Source of the DNA: Siphlonurus alternatus
Lineage: Eukaryota > Arthropoda > Insecta > Ephemeroptera > Siphlonuridae
DNA length: 64,000 nt
Direction: 5' to 3'
Assembly (NCBI GenBank): GCA_949825025.1
Contig: OX463780.1
Location: 19,791,856-19,855,855 of the forward strand
In this document: in pieces, positions 36,219 through 47,050 of the stretch
How positions within the stretch are numbered: position 1 is the stretch's first letter
How the letters are laid out: the number at the start of each line of letters is the position of its first letter
The notes under the pieces: generated by a model
What the model was told of the DNA's origin: nothing
What the model saw: the letters and a program-made list of their open reading frames with translations, nothing else
Database searches by the model: none
Made by a program: the position numbers and the translations under genes

Positions 36219-39200
36219 TTAGGTCAGGTTTAGCTCAAGGACAGAAGCTGTGGAGGACCCTGAAGGCTCTAGGGCCACACTTCTTACTGAGGGCTCCAGA
36301 CAGGTTGCTGCGGCACTGAGCATATGCAGCGCCCCCTGCAGCTCCAGCAACTTCTGTGTGAGCCGTTCCTCCTCTGTCAGTTGCCTCAGCAGACCCTCGC
36401 ACAGTCGCTCAACCTCAGGCATTCTGGCCAGGTCTTCGCCATATACCTCTGTAACAGGATGGGCAAATTAGGGTATAAGATTAAAACTTTCCTCTCTGAG
36501 ATTACTTGCAACCAAAAATAGAGTAAGTTGCATAATAAGTAGCAGGGTCTACTACATCGTGCTAACTATCTTTGTTATTTTGATAACAATAGATATAAAA
36601 ATAAGTAGTACATTACTGTAGTTAATTTTACTCCTCCAAATTATTAAAAAAAGAAAAGTTTGACTCACCCAGGAAGGTGTTGGTGACATCGATGAGGGTT
36701 GGGGTGAACTCAAACTCTCCGATGAACTTGCTGATGAACTTGAGGATGGTCACCAGTGACTCCTCCTCTCTACCAGCCAGCGCACTATGGACGCCTTTTC
36801 TCCTGCACACCACCCAGAGTAAAGTTAGTCACCTTAGTTAGACATAAACAGTATGGAGCAATTTACAGAAGGCAAATATGTCACTGACTTTTACTGTTAA
36901 AATAATTTAAATCAATGCTTTAATATTTGTAAGAGAGAACTGGCATCTGCAACAGGGGATTTGGGGAACTATAATGACCAGGATATGTTGTCTTGACTTT
37001 ATTATATTTGGTACATTGGTTCTGTAACTGTTGCTGAATAAATAATAATTTGGATTTGATTTGAATTTGTGACCCAGAAAAGCAAAGCATTTGTTGTTTA
37101 AATTAAAATGGCAAAGATAGTCAATACATAGCATTATCAATATTCTGTTGTCAAAGTGGTGAAATTACAAAGCTTTTCATTGATTATATCAGACCAGTGT
37201 TATTAATATATTGTAATTTAACATAAATTGAAGGCCAATAATTATATTTTATAAGATTGGTAAGTTGTATTTGAGCTTTGCTGCTGGAAGAATATGGCCA
37301 ATAAACATTCCCACTCCTGTTTTACTGAACACAGTTCAAGGCGGCTCACAAGAAAAATTAAATATGAATAGTTTGCTATATAGGGTGGTAATGAGTGCAA
37401 ACGACTATACTCTCATTGAAGGATGCCTACATACCTTATAAGCTCCTGGAAGACAGCAACAAGGGTCTCTGGCTTTCTCTTCATGTTGTAAGGGGTGAGG
37501 GCTACGTCGAGGGCACGGGCGTAGCGGAAGGCTCTCAGGAAGTGATCAGGCTTGCTGAGACCCTGGTCTGTCTCCTCCCCCACCACTAGGTCAGCCTCTA
37601 ATGGTGTCATGTCCACCGGGTCAGCAGGCAGAGGCTTACCCCAAGGACGGCTACGTCGAGAAACTTTGGGTCGAGGCTTCTCTGGCTCAAGGCGACGAGA
37701 GACAGAGACCAGTCCGTCAACCATGCCAACGGCAAGCACCTCGTCTCCGACCTGTAAGAACAAGGGATTTTCTTTTAAAGAACATCAATGAAATTTTTAA
37801 CAATTCATGTACTAATGAATTAGGTACATAACAATGTATACTCAAGTAAATAAATGTAACTTTGTCAGTTACAGTACTTCACATGGGAAATGTTTTGTTT
37901 GATTTACACTTGAGTGGATCTTAAATGGTAAGACACACAATTCATGTTATGGGGAATCCTGAGTTTTGATTGTTCATCTTATCTTGTGACCAGGGATCGG
38001 ATGCGGATGCGGATGCAGATGCAAGATGCACACGGATGCACAAAAATGGGCTTGCATCCGCATCTGTGCATCCCAGATGCACAGGGAAAAATGAATGCAT
38101 CCGGATGTGCATCCTAGATGCACGGGGAAAAATGAATGCATCCGGATGCATGAAAAATAAATTTGCATCCACGGATGCACGAAAAATAAATTTGCATCCA
38201 TTTAACACTTTTTTTTTCTTTTTTTTTATCAGGTTTTTTGCTAATGGCCTCTAAATAAATCTTTAAGGTATAACCTGAGAATTTGTCTGTCAAGGTCAAG
38301 AGGCGTGGCTATAGTGGCAACACTGTTTGCATTGGAATGAGCTTAAATTTTTAGGAGGGGGTGGTGACAACAGTCCTTGAGAACGTTTCCACATTTCTCA
38401 TCACATATAGGAAACGATCATCGCCACGGTTCAAAATATATGAAAACAATTCAGAAAAATAGTCTAAAAAATTAGGCTTTAGTAAAAAAAAAAAGTAAAA
38501 GAATCTGTTGTATAGTTTTTTTGCAATGCTAATTAACAAATTTAACATTGGAAGGATACAAAATTCTCATTTAAATAAATTAATTATAATTAAACCAACG
38601 GTTAAAAAATTCCGAAAAAATTCCGAGCTAATTTGACGATTGTTGTGAGTCCACCAAATTAATTTGAAGAAAATCTGTTGTAGCGAATTTTTCGTCCAAA
38701 TTTCTCAGGTTAAGCCTTAAGACGAGGCATTTTTTTAAAATGTATTTGCCACTTGTCGTTTAAAATTGCAAGAAACAAAGTCTATTATAAAAACCAAAGA
38801 TCGGATGCGGATGCAGATGCAGATGCAAGATGCACACGGATGCGCAAAAATGGACTTGCATCCGCATCCGTGCATCCCAGATGCATGGGAAAAAATTAAT
38901 GCATCCGGATGCGCATCCCAGATGCATGAAAAATAAATTTGCATCCGGATGCGCATCCATGGATGCACGAAAAATTAATTTGCATCCGGATGCGCATCTC
39001 GGATGCACGAAAAAAATGCGTGCATCCGGTCCCTGCTTGTGACAAATGGCGGCCAATCAAAAGACATACATGTATATTATTGTACTCATCTCTGTTTTAC
39101 CACTTCATGCAAATTACATTTCATACAGCATTTTTTTTTTTTTTAAATACAGTACTGTTATAAATACAACTTATTCGGTTTGAGTTTTACTGTCAGTCAA

Positions 39201-42200
39201 CACAATAATATTATTGCAGATCTACAACAATAAAAATTTAAAATAATGTACAGTACTAGAAAAATAATATCAATAACATTAGTTTTAACTTGTTTGTATA
39301 TATTATATAATTAAAGTATTATCTGCTAACATCTGCTGTTTATAAAAATAAAAACATAAAAACAATGAGATTGATTTTCAAGCAGCATAAGCCAACTCAC
39401 GCTAACTGCAAGGCTGAGAACTGGTGAGGGGAACTCGAGGGCGTGCAGAGGCTGCATGGTGGTCATGTCAATGATGCGCACTCTTCGGTCTAGTCCTCCC
39501 GAGAGCAGACGAGTTCCCCCGCTTGCGATGGCCAGGCACGTGACAGTCTTGTGGTGGGGCGAGAGACGAGCAAGCAGACGACCGCCAGCCAGAGCATCCC
39601 ACACACAAACCTCAGAGCCACCTGGAGATAATCAATTGAGTTAAACACATGAAGAGAACATCATTTTTATAGTCTCGTAGATTACACCCGATTATCACTA
39701 TTTTTCGAATCAGCTATTTGAAAATTGTGACATATATATGCTATGCCAAAGGAAATCCGTGGTTCTGATCGCATGTTATATGACCTTGATGCAGTAAAAT
39801 CAGAACACTGAATTCCTTTTAGCACAAGCTTTTGTCTATAACAGCTGGCTTGAGGAAAAATTAAAATCAAACTTAAGCTAAGACCTGCAAGATTGAAGTT
39901 TCGTTACTAAAGCTAGTACATGATAAAAATTCCCTAATACAGTACATAATTGTTTGTGTACAATTTTTCCTTTCAAAGAAAAGTTTGTCTTGTAAGCAAG
40001 ACAAACACACACATACAAACACACACACAGATGCTTACAATTTATAAGATTTTGATTTTATAATTTCCTTAAAAGGGAAGTTGGATTAATTCTTGCAAGA
40101 GAAAAAAAAATATCATGCAATCCCTGACTGTAAAAAAGAAATTAAAGAATGTGGAATGTTGTTTATTTGTTCACCTGATGAAATGAAGAGTCCTCCGGTG
40201 GGGGCGAAAAGAACGCTCTCGACAGGAGCTCCGTGGTCGACGCTCAGCACTGGTGTGTTGGTGCGAATGTCCAGCAGCGTCACACGCTTGTCGTAGCTCC
40301 CCGCAAGCACCAAGTCTGTGGAGACCGGGGAGACCGCACCAGCTCGCACGTAGTCCTGGACACAGTATTTTGATTATGGTCACTAGTAATTCTCTAACAT
40401 TCACGACACTATTATTTCAATACAGTAGCTGAACATACAGCATCAATAAATATAAATGATAGCTAATGATTAGCACTATCCCCTCTCATGCTCCAACTGA
40501 CAAAAAGATCTCACCGTGAAGTCCTCGTAGCGAGTAATGGAGGTTTCGCTTGGCATGTCCCATAATGCAACAGTCTTGTCGTCAGAGCAACTCAGAAGGT
40601 GGGTGCCGTCCGTGGTGAAAAAGCAGCGGTGAACAGCTCTGGAACGAGGGGAAAATATTTTCAAATTTGGGAGTAGACACACATATTAGTTCTATTCAGT
40701 AGTCTAGAAAATTTGAGAGAGTTTTGCAATATGGCAAATCTTTACCACAGAGGATCCTAAAATTGAAGTCAATAGTTCAATCTCTTTTCTCTCCTTGTCT
40801 ACCTCCGGTATAAGTCACTGCACTGGTCACTTTCTCTACTTCCAATCTTGCCCCCTGTTTGGTCCACCTACTTGCATGCTTATGCAGGAGAACCATCAAG
40901 TGGGCGGGTGTTGAAAGTCAAGAAGGTGACCAATGCAATGACTTATACCAGAGCTAGACAAAGAGAGTAACATAGATTGAACCTTGAACTGTTGACTAAA
41001 GGACCCTTTGTTGTAAAGAATTTAGATAAATAGACTGTACGCATTCATTAACAAGTTAGCATCCATAGCCTTTGTGTAAGCTATTGATGTTAAACTTTTT
41101 TCTTTTCTTTTTTAATTTTTGTTAAAATAAATGTACATATTATATTAATTAAAAATGTTGCTTACGCTGTATGTCCACTGAAAACCCTCAGTAAATTCTT
41201 TGAGGCAACATCAAAAAGCTTAATTTGAGCTTCGTCCCCACCGGCACATAAAAGTTTGCCATCCTGACGAAATTTGCCTCCATATGCAGTCTCACGAAAC
41301 CTATTCAAATTTTTGTAGATTGCCTTTGTAACAGGATTGTAAATCTGCACCTGTAAAGAAAATGGAAAGAAGATGGTTTTAAAATTTAAAAACAAACAAA
41401 CAGTATACATACAAGGTACAGTAATATAGTACACTGCTGGGGGAAGAAAAGGCCAAGACTCTAATAGTACCAGTCCAATGAGTTTTAAACATAGAAGCAA
41501 TTTCTTTCATCACCACGTTATGTTCTAAAAACATTATAACTATAATTTATTTCATGTCTAATGATGAATTTTTTGCTTAAAAAATTGCTTCTATGTTTAA
41601 AACTCATTTGACCAGTACTAGTGCCTTGACTTTTTCTCCCTTTAGCAGTGTATTTTATTCAAGGAGATAAATTATTAAATTATTTTAATTATTAAAAGAG
41701 GCAATGTAAAATACTAAAATAAGGTACACAACTGTATTGAATAATCAATAATCTCAACAGGCTATTATAGGCTTAACTACATAATTCATTATATGAATTT
41801 ATTAATTAAGTTCTATAAAATGACTACAGTACAGTATATAATTTATAGTCTATTATATACTAAACTGTATCGGATCATACTGTGCTACACTAACCGTCAC
41901 ATTCAATTTTGTTTGTAACGCTCTCACAATCAGTCATTGGTAGCCAGTTTTAAAACAAAGGACATCACTGGCCGAGCTGAGCCTAATGACTCCCGAGCGA
42001 TTCAGACCATAATCAAGTTAAATGTGGCGACTAGTGTATGCATAGCTTTAACCGGTATGCATACTAAAGGAGCTGTAAAGGTGCTTTCACATATTCGAAA
42101 ATCGCTACGGAAACACGCCGTAGCTACTCCGTAGCAAATGTGTTGATTTTGCTGTGGTGCACCGTAGCTGCACCTCGCGATCTTCTGCGGTAGCTGCGGC

Positions 42201-43271
42201 ACGTTCTACGGAACTCTGTAGCAAAATCAAGATGAGTTTGATTTTGCTACGGCATTCACATGATTTTCCGCCGTAGCTGCCGCAGACGATCGAGAATATG
42301 TGAAAGGCTTTCGGCATTGCCACGGAACTCCGTAGCGATTTTCGAATATGTGAAAGCACCTTAACATATTCTAAAATTGCTACGGATAACGCAGCAAAGA
42401 CGCTGACGTGGCACACCTTCGAACTTAGTGATTTCTTACTGAACATTCTACGGTTCTCTGAAGAAAAATCAACGGCAGCATTCACATTATTTTCCGCCGC
42501 ACCAGCTACAGACAAACAAATGTATGCATGCATGCTTGCGGCGTTTCCAGTATTTTCATGGTCTTCGTAAAGGTGCTTTCACATACTGTATTCGAAAATC
42601 GCTACGGAAACACGCCGTAGCTACACCGTAGCAAATGTTTTGATTACGCCATAGAGATCGCGATCTGCTGCTGCGGCGTTCTACGGCACGCCGTAACAAA
42701 ATCAAACCCATCTTGATTTTGCTACGGCATTCACATTATTTTCCGACGCAGCTGCCGCAGACGAACGAGAATATGTGAAAGGCTTACGGCATTGCTACGG
42801 AACTCCGTAGCGCTTTTCGAATATGTGAAAGCACCTTAACAATTTTAATTTTATGGTTTGTGAAAGCACAGTTGCATGCATATAAAAGTTGTGACTTTTG
42901 TGATGCACTTACCCGCACAGAACATGTTACTGCAAAGTGATGAGGTTCTAAAGGACTGAAGTCTATGTAGTCGATAGGACCAAATTCTTTCAATAGTGCT
43001 GGTGCCTGTAAACAAATAGATAATTCATGAACATTTTATTTCATACTGAACATACATAACATGTAAACAAGGACACGTGGATTTGAACAATTTTCCACTG
43101 GAGCATTTTATTTCTTTTGCAAACCTTTCAGGACAATAAAAACAAAAAAAATATTAAGAATAAACGTTACTGATTGCTTACCTCTAGTTTCTTCCAGTAG
43201 GCAGCTTCAGGTGTAACTTCAGGTTCTAATTTTGTGAACACTTTTGCATTTGTACCCTTGAAAGCCGCCAT
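36219..43271 (-). CDS. UTP15: UTP15, U3 snoRNA-associated WD40 protein (524 aa)
   Basis: CDS complement join(36219..36448, 36669..36802, 37435..37751, 39401..39621, 40175..40355, 40515..40638, 41166..41350, 42913..43005, 43182..43271). The nine exons sum to 1575 nt with all phases consistent, giving 524 residues against 518 in human UTP15. UTP15 belongs to the t-UTP/UtpA part of the SSU processome in the nucleolus and is needed for pre-18S rRNA processing and rDNA transcription. The N-terminus starts MAAFKGTNAKVF. Residues from about 40 to 345 form the WD40 propeller, with blade ends IKLFDVAS, VALWDMPS, VTLLDIRT, VCVWDALA and VRIIDMTT. Highly typical stretches are FRQDGKLLCAGGDEAQIKLF and APVESVLFAPTGGL. 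Residues about 375-510 are the UTP15 C-terminal domain (KPDHFLRAFRYARALD, HSALAGREEESL). The start has a strong context (AGC ATG G). No break or missing part is seen. Confidence 0.97.
37983..38203. repeat. GGATGC-rich palindromic repeat, copy 1
   Basis: Dense array of GGATGC/GCATCC words in both orientations, joined by AAAAATGAATGCATCC and AAAAATAAATTTGCATCC linkers. It starts with CTTGTGACCAGGGATCGG. Open frames rich in Asp-Ala or His are artefacts. It lies in UTP15 intron 6, and a related copy lies 600 bp away. Confidence 0.75.
38796..39043. repeat. GGATGC-rich palindromic repeat, copy 2
   Basis: Same family as 37983-38203. Its right end, GGTCCCTGCTTGTGAC, is the inverted form of the left end of copy 1, so the complete element appears to have terminal inverted repeats (AGGGAYCGGATGC). 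Copy 1 has lost its right end. Confidence 0.75.
40750..41010. mobile_element. Inverted-repeat element in UTP15 intron 3
   Basis: The two ends are imperfect inverted repeats over roughly 90 bp, for example GGTATAAGTCACTGCACTGG against CCAATGCAATGACTTATACC. Flanks give no clear target duplication. An old non-autonomous DNA transposon. Confidence 0.65.
41432..41650. mobile_element. Mariner-like MITE in UTP15 intron 2
   Basis: 219 bp with ends CACTGCT and AGCAGTG flanked by TA (41430-41431 and 41651-41652). Arms stay similar for about 80 bp and contain GAGTTTTAAACATAGAAGCA exactly in both. TA flanks suggest the Tc1/mariner group. Confidence 0.7.
42079..42361. mobile_element. Harbinger-like MITE, copy 1, UTP15 intron 2
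   Basis: 283 bp with inverted ends AGGTGCTTTCACATATTCGA and its complement, flanked by TAA on both sides (42076-42078 and 42362-42364). A 3-bp TAA duplication is typical of PIF/Harbinger. Internal CTACGG/CCGTAG words repeat in both orientations. No coding capacity. Confidence 0.75.
42365..42535. repeat. Decayed remnant of the same Harbinger-like family
   Basis: CATATTCTAAAATTGCTACGGA is a diverged form of the terminal repeat of the elements on either side, and ATTCACATTATTTTCCGCCG recurs inside. It fills the gap between the two intact copies. Confidence 0.5.
42571..42836. mobile_element. Harbinger-like MITE, copy 2, UTP15 intron 2
   Basis: 266 bp, same ends as copy 1 (AGGTGCTTTCACAT...), flanked by TAA (42568-42570 and 42837-42839). 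It ends 76 bp from exon 2 of UTP15. Confidence 0.75.
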
Positions 43272-43360
43272 GCTGCTATAATTTTAAATGTGGCGCTTTT
43301 TCATTTCGTTTCGAAAAATGCGAAAAATGCGAAAAATGCGAAAAATGTCATGATTCCGCA
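43272..43360 (-). promoter_or_regulatory. UTP15 5' UTR / proximal promoter with 9-bp tandem repeat
   Basis: Directly upstream of the UTP15 start, CGAAAAATG (plus strand) is repeated four times in tandem (43316-43351). A GCGCCAC close by is loosely E2F-like on the minus strand. No TATA box is seen, as is usual for a housekeeping gene. Confidence 0.4.
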
Positions 43361-43626
43361 AATTATTTTAAAAATAAAATTTGCAAGACATCGATCGAGG
43401 CATATTTTTTAGCTTTTTTAGTTTTCCTACTTCTTTCTTCCTTTCTTTCTTTCCTTTTTTTTTTTTTTTTTTTTTTTTTCTACAACGAGGTTAAATACAA
43501 AATGTACATGAATGCTTGATTTATTTATTAATTTTTTTTTTTTTTTTTAATATGAAGGTTTTATGAATAAAGTTTATGGTTATATATATGAGTTATGAAG
43601 TGATTGAAAGATGAAGATTTATTTAA

Positions 43627-44024
43627 GTATAATAGAGATAATACGGATCAGCTGGCCCAATGCTAAAAAAATCCCATTCATAAAAATTATGAACAAAATT
43701 TAAAATGTTCCTCCTCTACATCCCCTATAATATAAGTATTATAGGTAAAAAATCAGGTATATACAAAAACAAGCTACTTTTCGAGTTATTAATTTTTAAA
43801 GTTAACCAATTTAACATGGAAGTTCCATTTCTCTATGCTAATTAAATTAGCTAGTCATCAACTTTAAAAATTAATAACTCGAAAACTAGCTCGTTTTTGT
43901 ATCCTTCGATATTTTACCTGACTGATATATAGGGGATATAGAGGAGAACATTTTAAATTTTTTTCATAATTTTTATGAATGGGATTTTTTTAGCATTGGG
44001 CAGCTGATCCGTATTATCTCTACC
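43627..44024. mobile_element. TTAA-flanked palindromic MITE, copy 4
   Basis: About 398 bp, arms mirrored around 43840, with shared ends AGAGATAATACGGATCAGCT. TTAA flanks at 43623-43626 and 44025-44028. It lies about 355 bp upstream of the UTP15 start codon and could sit at the edge of its promoter. Confidence 0.78.
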
Positions 44025-44255
44025 TTAAATATGCGTGCATGATATCTCATAATAATTTTAAAATTATTAATTTATTTTATATCACGATATTTTATTATAA
44101 TATTTATTTTATTTTCTTAAATTATTATTCGATCAGGGGCTATATAGCCTATACCTTAATGTTATGGGATATAAATTTAATGCATGTTGGGTCCTCGGAT
44201 CTCGGATCGTCGCGCTCCTCAATTTACTTTTCTTGCCGCACGCACGTGTTTTTCA

Positions 44256-44290
<35 letters not shown>

Positions 44291-44664
44291 GGATACACCC
44301 CTAAGAGCTTACAGCTCGCGGCGGGGTACTGGGTAGGGATAAGGTAGGGAACGGATAGTGGCCACGGCCTGCATGCTTACGCGTCCCAGCATTCGCTGAG
44401 GTGAGACTGAGGGAACCGTGGAAAACCTCAGTCAGGACGGACACCTCTACTTTTTCTCAATGGACCAAAGCGATGTCCAAAGCCTGGGGAACCACACACA
44501 AGTACATCACTGCACTGGGTGGAAAGCGAGACGAATTTACCCCAGGGAGGGAGCAGCGTATTTTTTACTTGAAACGGTCACCCATCCAAGTACTAACCAC
44601 GCTCGACGTAGCCTGACTTCGGTGATCTAACGAGAACCGGTCAATGCACTGCGCCACGCTCGAC
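44256..44664 (-). repeat. 5S-rRNA-derived SINE, longest copy
   Basis: On the minus strand it runs from GTGGCGCAGTGC and the 5S-like GTGGTTAGTACTTGGATGGG through a body of about 300 bp to GTATCCTTGT and a poly(A) tail (the T run at 44258-44286). It matches 5S rRNA better than the other copies in the TAGTACTTGGATGGG block, so it is probably the youngest of the three. Confidence 0.82.
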
Positions 44665-46358
44665 CTCAGCATTATTATTATATTATATTATTTGCAAGCA
44701 CATGACTATTTAAACATTATTTGATATGATATTTATATATAGCGATCTGATATACGATATAAATCTAAAAAAAGAATAAGCACATTCTAAAAATACGACA
44801 GCGTAAATGTAAATATATACCACAAAGATCGAGTCCTATTATAGCTCCTCCCTTAATAATTAACCCCTGCAAGGCCAGTATACACGCAAAGCAGAATCAA
44901 TTATTCAAAATGTTTTATTTTTAACCACCATTTGAATTTATGAATATGCTGATAAGGTGTAGAAATAGACTTTGCGTCACAACAAGAATATTATTTAAAA
45001 ATATATATTACCATGTTATTCAATATTAATTTAAATATATAAATAAAAACATTTTTGCGTGCGCTAGACGATATATCATGCCATGGTTGTAGAAATGCAG
45101 CAATCGAGGCGTGACTTGACTTGACGTACGCGTGCGTATATATAATACTTTGCATAACTTTGATTGTATATAGTTACATAATTATATTATATTTTAAGTA
45201 TAATAATTACACCACGCAGTCGTAAATAATGCAAATATACACATTGTACAGTACATAATATGCCATGCATTCATAAAACTAAATTGGAAACTGCGCCGGC
45301 GGTTTGCAAGTATATTAACAAGTTTAACAATACAACGTAATAATAATATATAAATATATGCAGTTATAATATATATTTATTTTCTTTTTTGTAGAACTAT
45401 ATGTGAACTAATCGACTAATCGATATAGGAGATATAATAGGTCCTCGAATTTTTAAAATTTAAACATAATTTTGATGCCTATAATATATATAATATATAT
45501 ATATTTATATATATATATATATTATGCACTCCATAAATCTCAAATTTAACTAGGTTTAGTATAATTATATATAATAAAGGCTTAGAATTATATAGTTCAT
45601 ACTCGTGCAAATTAAGTCTCGTTTGTCAATGTTTTCTTAATTCATGATTATAATAATTTATAATATCATTTAATTATCATGTTCTATTATAATAGTTTTA
45701 ATATTATAACATCACATATAATATATCATATCCATGCAGTATATTTTAATTGATATATATTTTCTTAAATCTGACAAGTGAGTGTATATATAACAGCTTA
45801 ATTGACATTTTTTTTTTTTAAATATTATACAAAAAACTTAATGATCTATATTTAATATTGATATTTATTTTTATTTTTTATGCATCATGGCAGCGAAAAG
45901 ATTATGGTATTCGATCCCTGATGCTACTGCATAATATATTAAAACTTTTACTAATATATTTTATGCAGGGGGGCGTCGTCGTACGTACAGCCTCATAATT
46001 CATAATATAATCATAATATTATATTGAAGGCTTTCAATTAAGTTTATATGCATACACCGAAAATGCAGAAGGCGCAGGTTTTTTGTTCTTTTAATTGTTT
46101 CCCAATTAAGAAAGAAACATAAATTATTAAGTTTAGGGAAATTGAACAACATGCAAATATTATAAATGTCTATCTAATTAGCAAACTAATTCAGAAAAGT
46201 TTTATTGCAATCGCATCATTTTTTTACAACTTTGTAGTTTCCATCGTATTATATATTCGTATTTTCCGTGTACTCACAACAAAGTCCACAAATTTAATAA
46301 AAAATTGTTTCTTGTAATTTATACTTGCTCTATTTATTATATATTTTCCCTGCAAGTG

Positions 46359-46396
<38 letters not shown>

Positions 46397-46860
46397 CCTC
46401 CTCGTATTTTGTGGTAGTCCAGTTCTATCTTCGATCCGTGCTTATATATATATTTATACGCCGCGTTCTGCATCCTTCATGCAGTATATAGAAATATTGA
46501 TTTAAACCTGTATTTATATTAAGTTACGGTGGAATTGATGGATGATCGCGTGCAACTTTTAGATTCTACTCATCTATTACGTTTTATTTAGTTTTCATTG
46601 AGTACAAAATAAATATATATTTCATTCATCAATAATTCTATAAACAAGTATTCTTTTTTTATACATACTATATTATATAATCATATAATATTATGGAAAA
46701 CTCTACAGAATTCTCTCACCAATTTTATATCTCATATAGATAGAAAATACATAATGCTAAATATATATTTTACATAAAAAGGAAAACAAAAATTAAAATA
46801 AAACAAATATATTGATACATACATTTAAAGCTCAATTTAATTGTCACGTACGGTATATAG
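44665..46860. other. Intergenic DNA between UTP15 and gene D
   Basis: AT-rich. Contains only short TA runs and a long T run (46359-46396). No exon supported. Confidence 0.55.
46359..46396. repeat. Poly(T) run
   Basis: About 36 consecutive T. It could be the tail of a lost retroelement on the minus strand, but no element body is recognisable. Confidence 0.85.
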
Positions 46861-47050
46861 GTTATACGCAGGGGCACTATAGGTTGGTTGTCATGGCAAC
46901 ATGCTTGCATAGCGCCGGCGCCAGGGTGGGTGAGAAGCCCATCAGATGAGCTCGTCCGGCGCGCCCCTACACCCCCGCACCCTGCAAGCAAGCAGCAAGA
47001 GCAGCAGGCCTGCTTTATCACTGTTGCGTCGTGCAAGACGAGGAGGAAAC
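46861..47050 (+). promoter_or_regulatory. Gene D promoter and 5' UTR with an RFX X-box
   Basis: GC-rich island before the gene D start. It contains GTTGTCATGGCAAC (46887-46900), one base from the perfect palindromic RFX X-box GTTGCCATGGCAAC, 151 bp before the ATG. RFX sites at this distance are known from ciliary and neuronal genes in animals; use here is inference. Confidence 0.5.

Noticed and set aside
37970..38299. Asp-Ala and His-rich frames on both strands
   Set aside because: Direct result of the GGATGC repeat. Likewise 38735-39163.
42002..42533. Frames of up to 142 residues in UTP15 intron 2
   Set aside because: They cover the Harbinger-like inverted repeats and read the same words in both directions.
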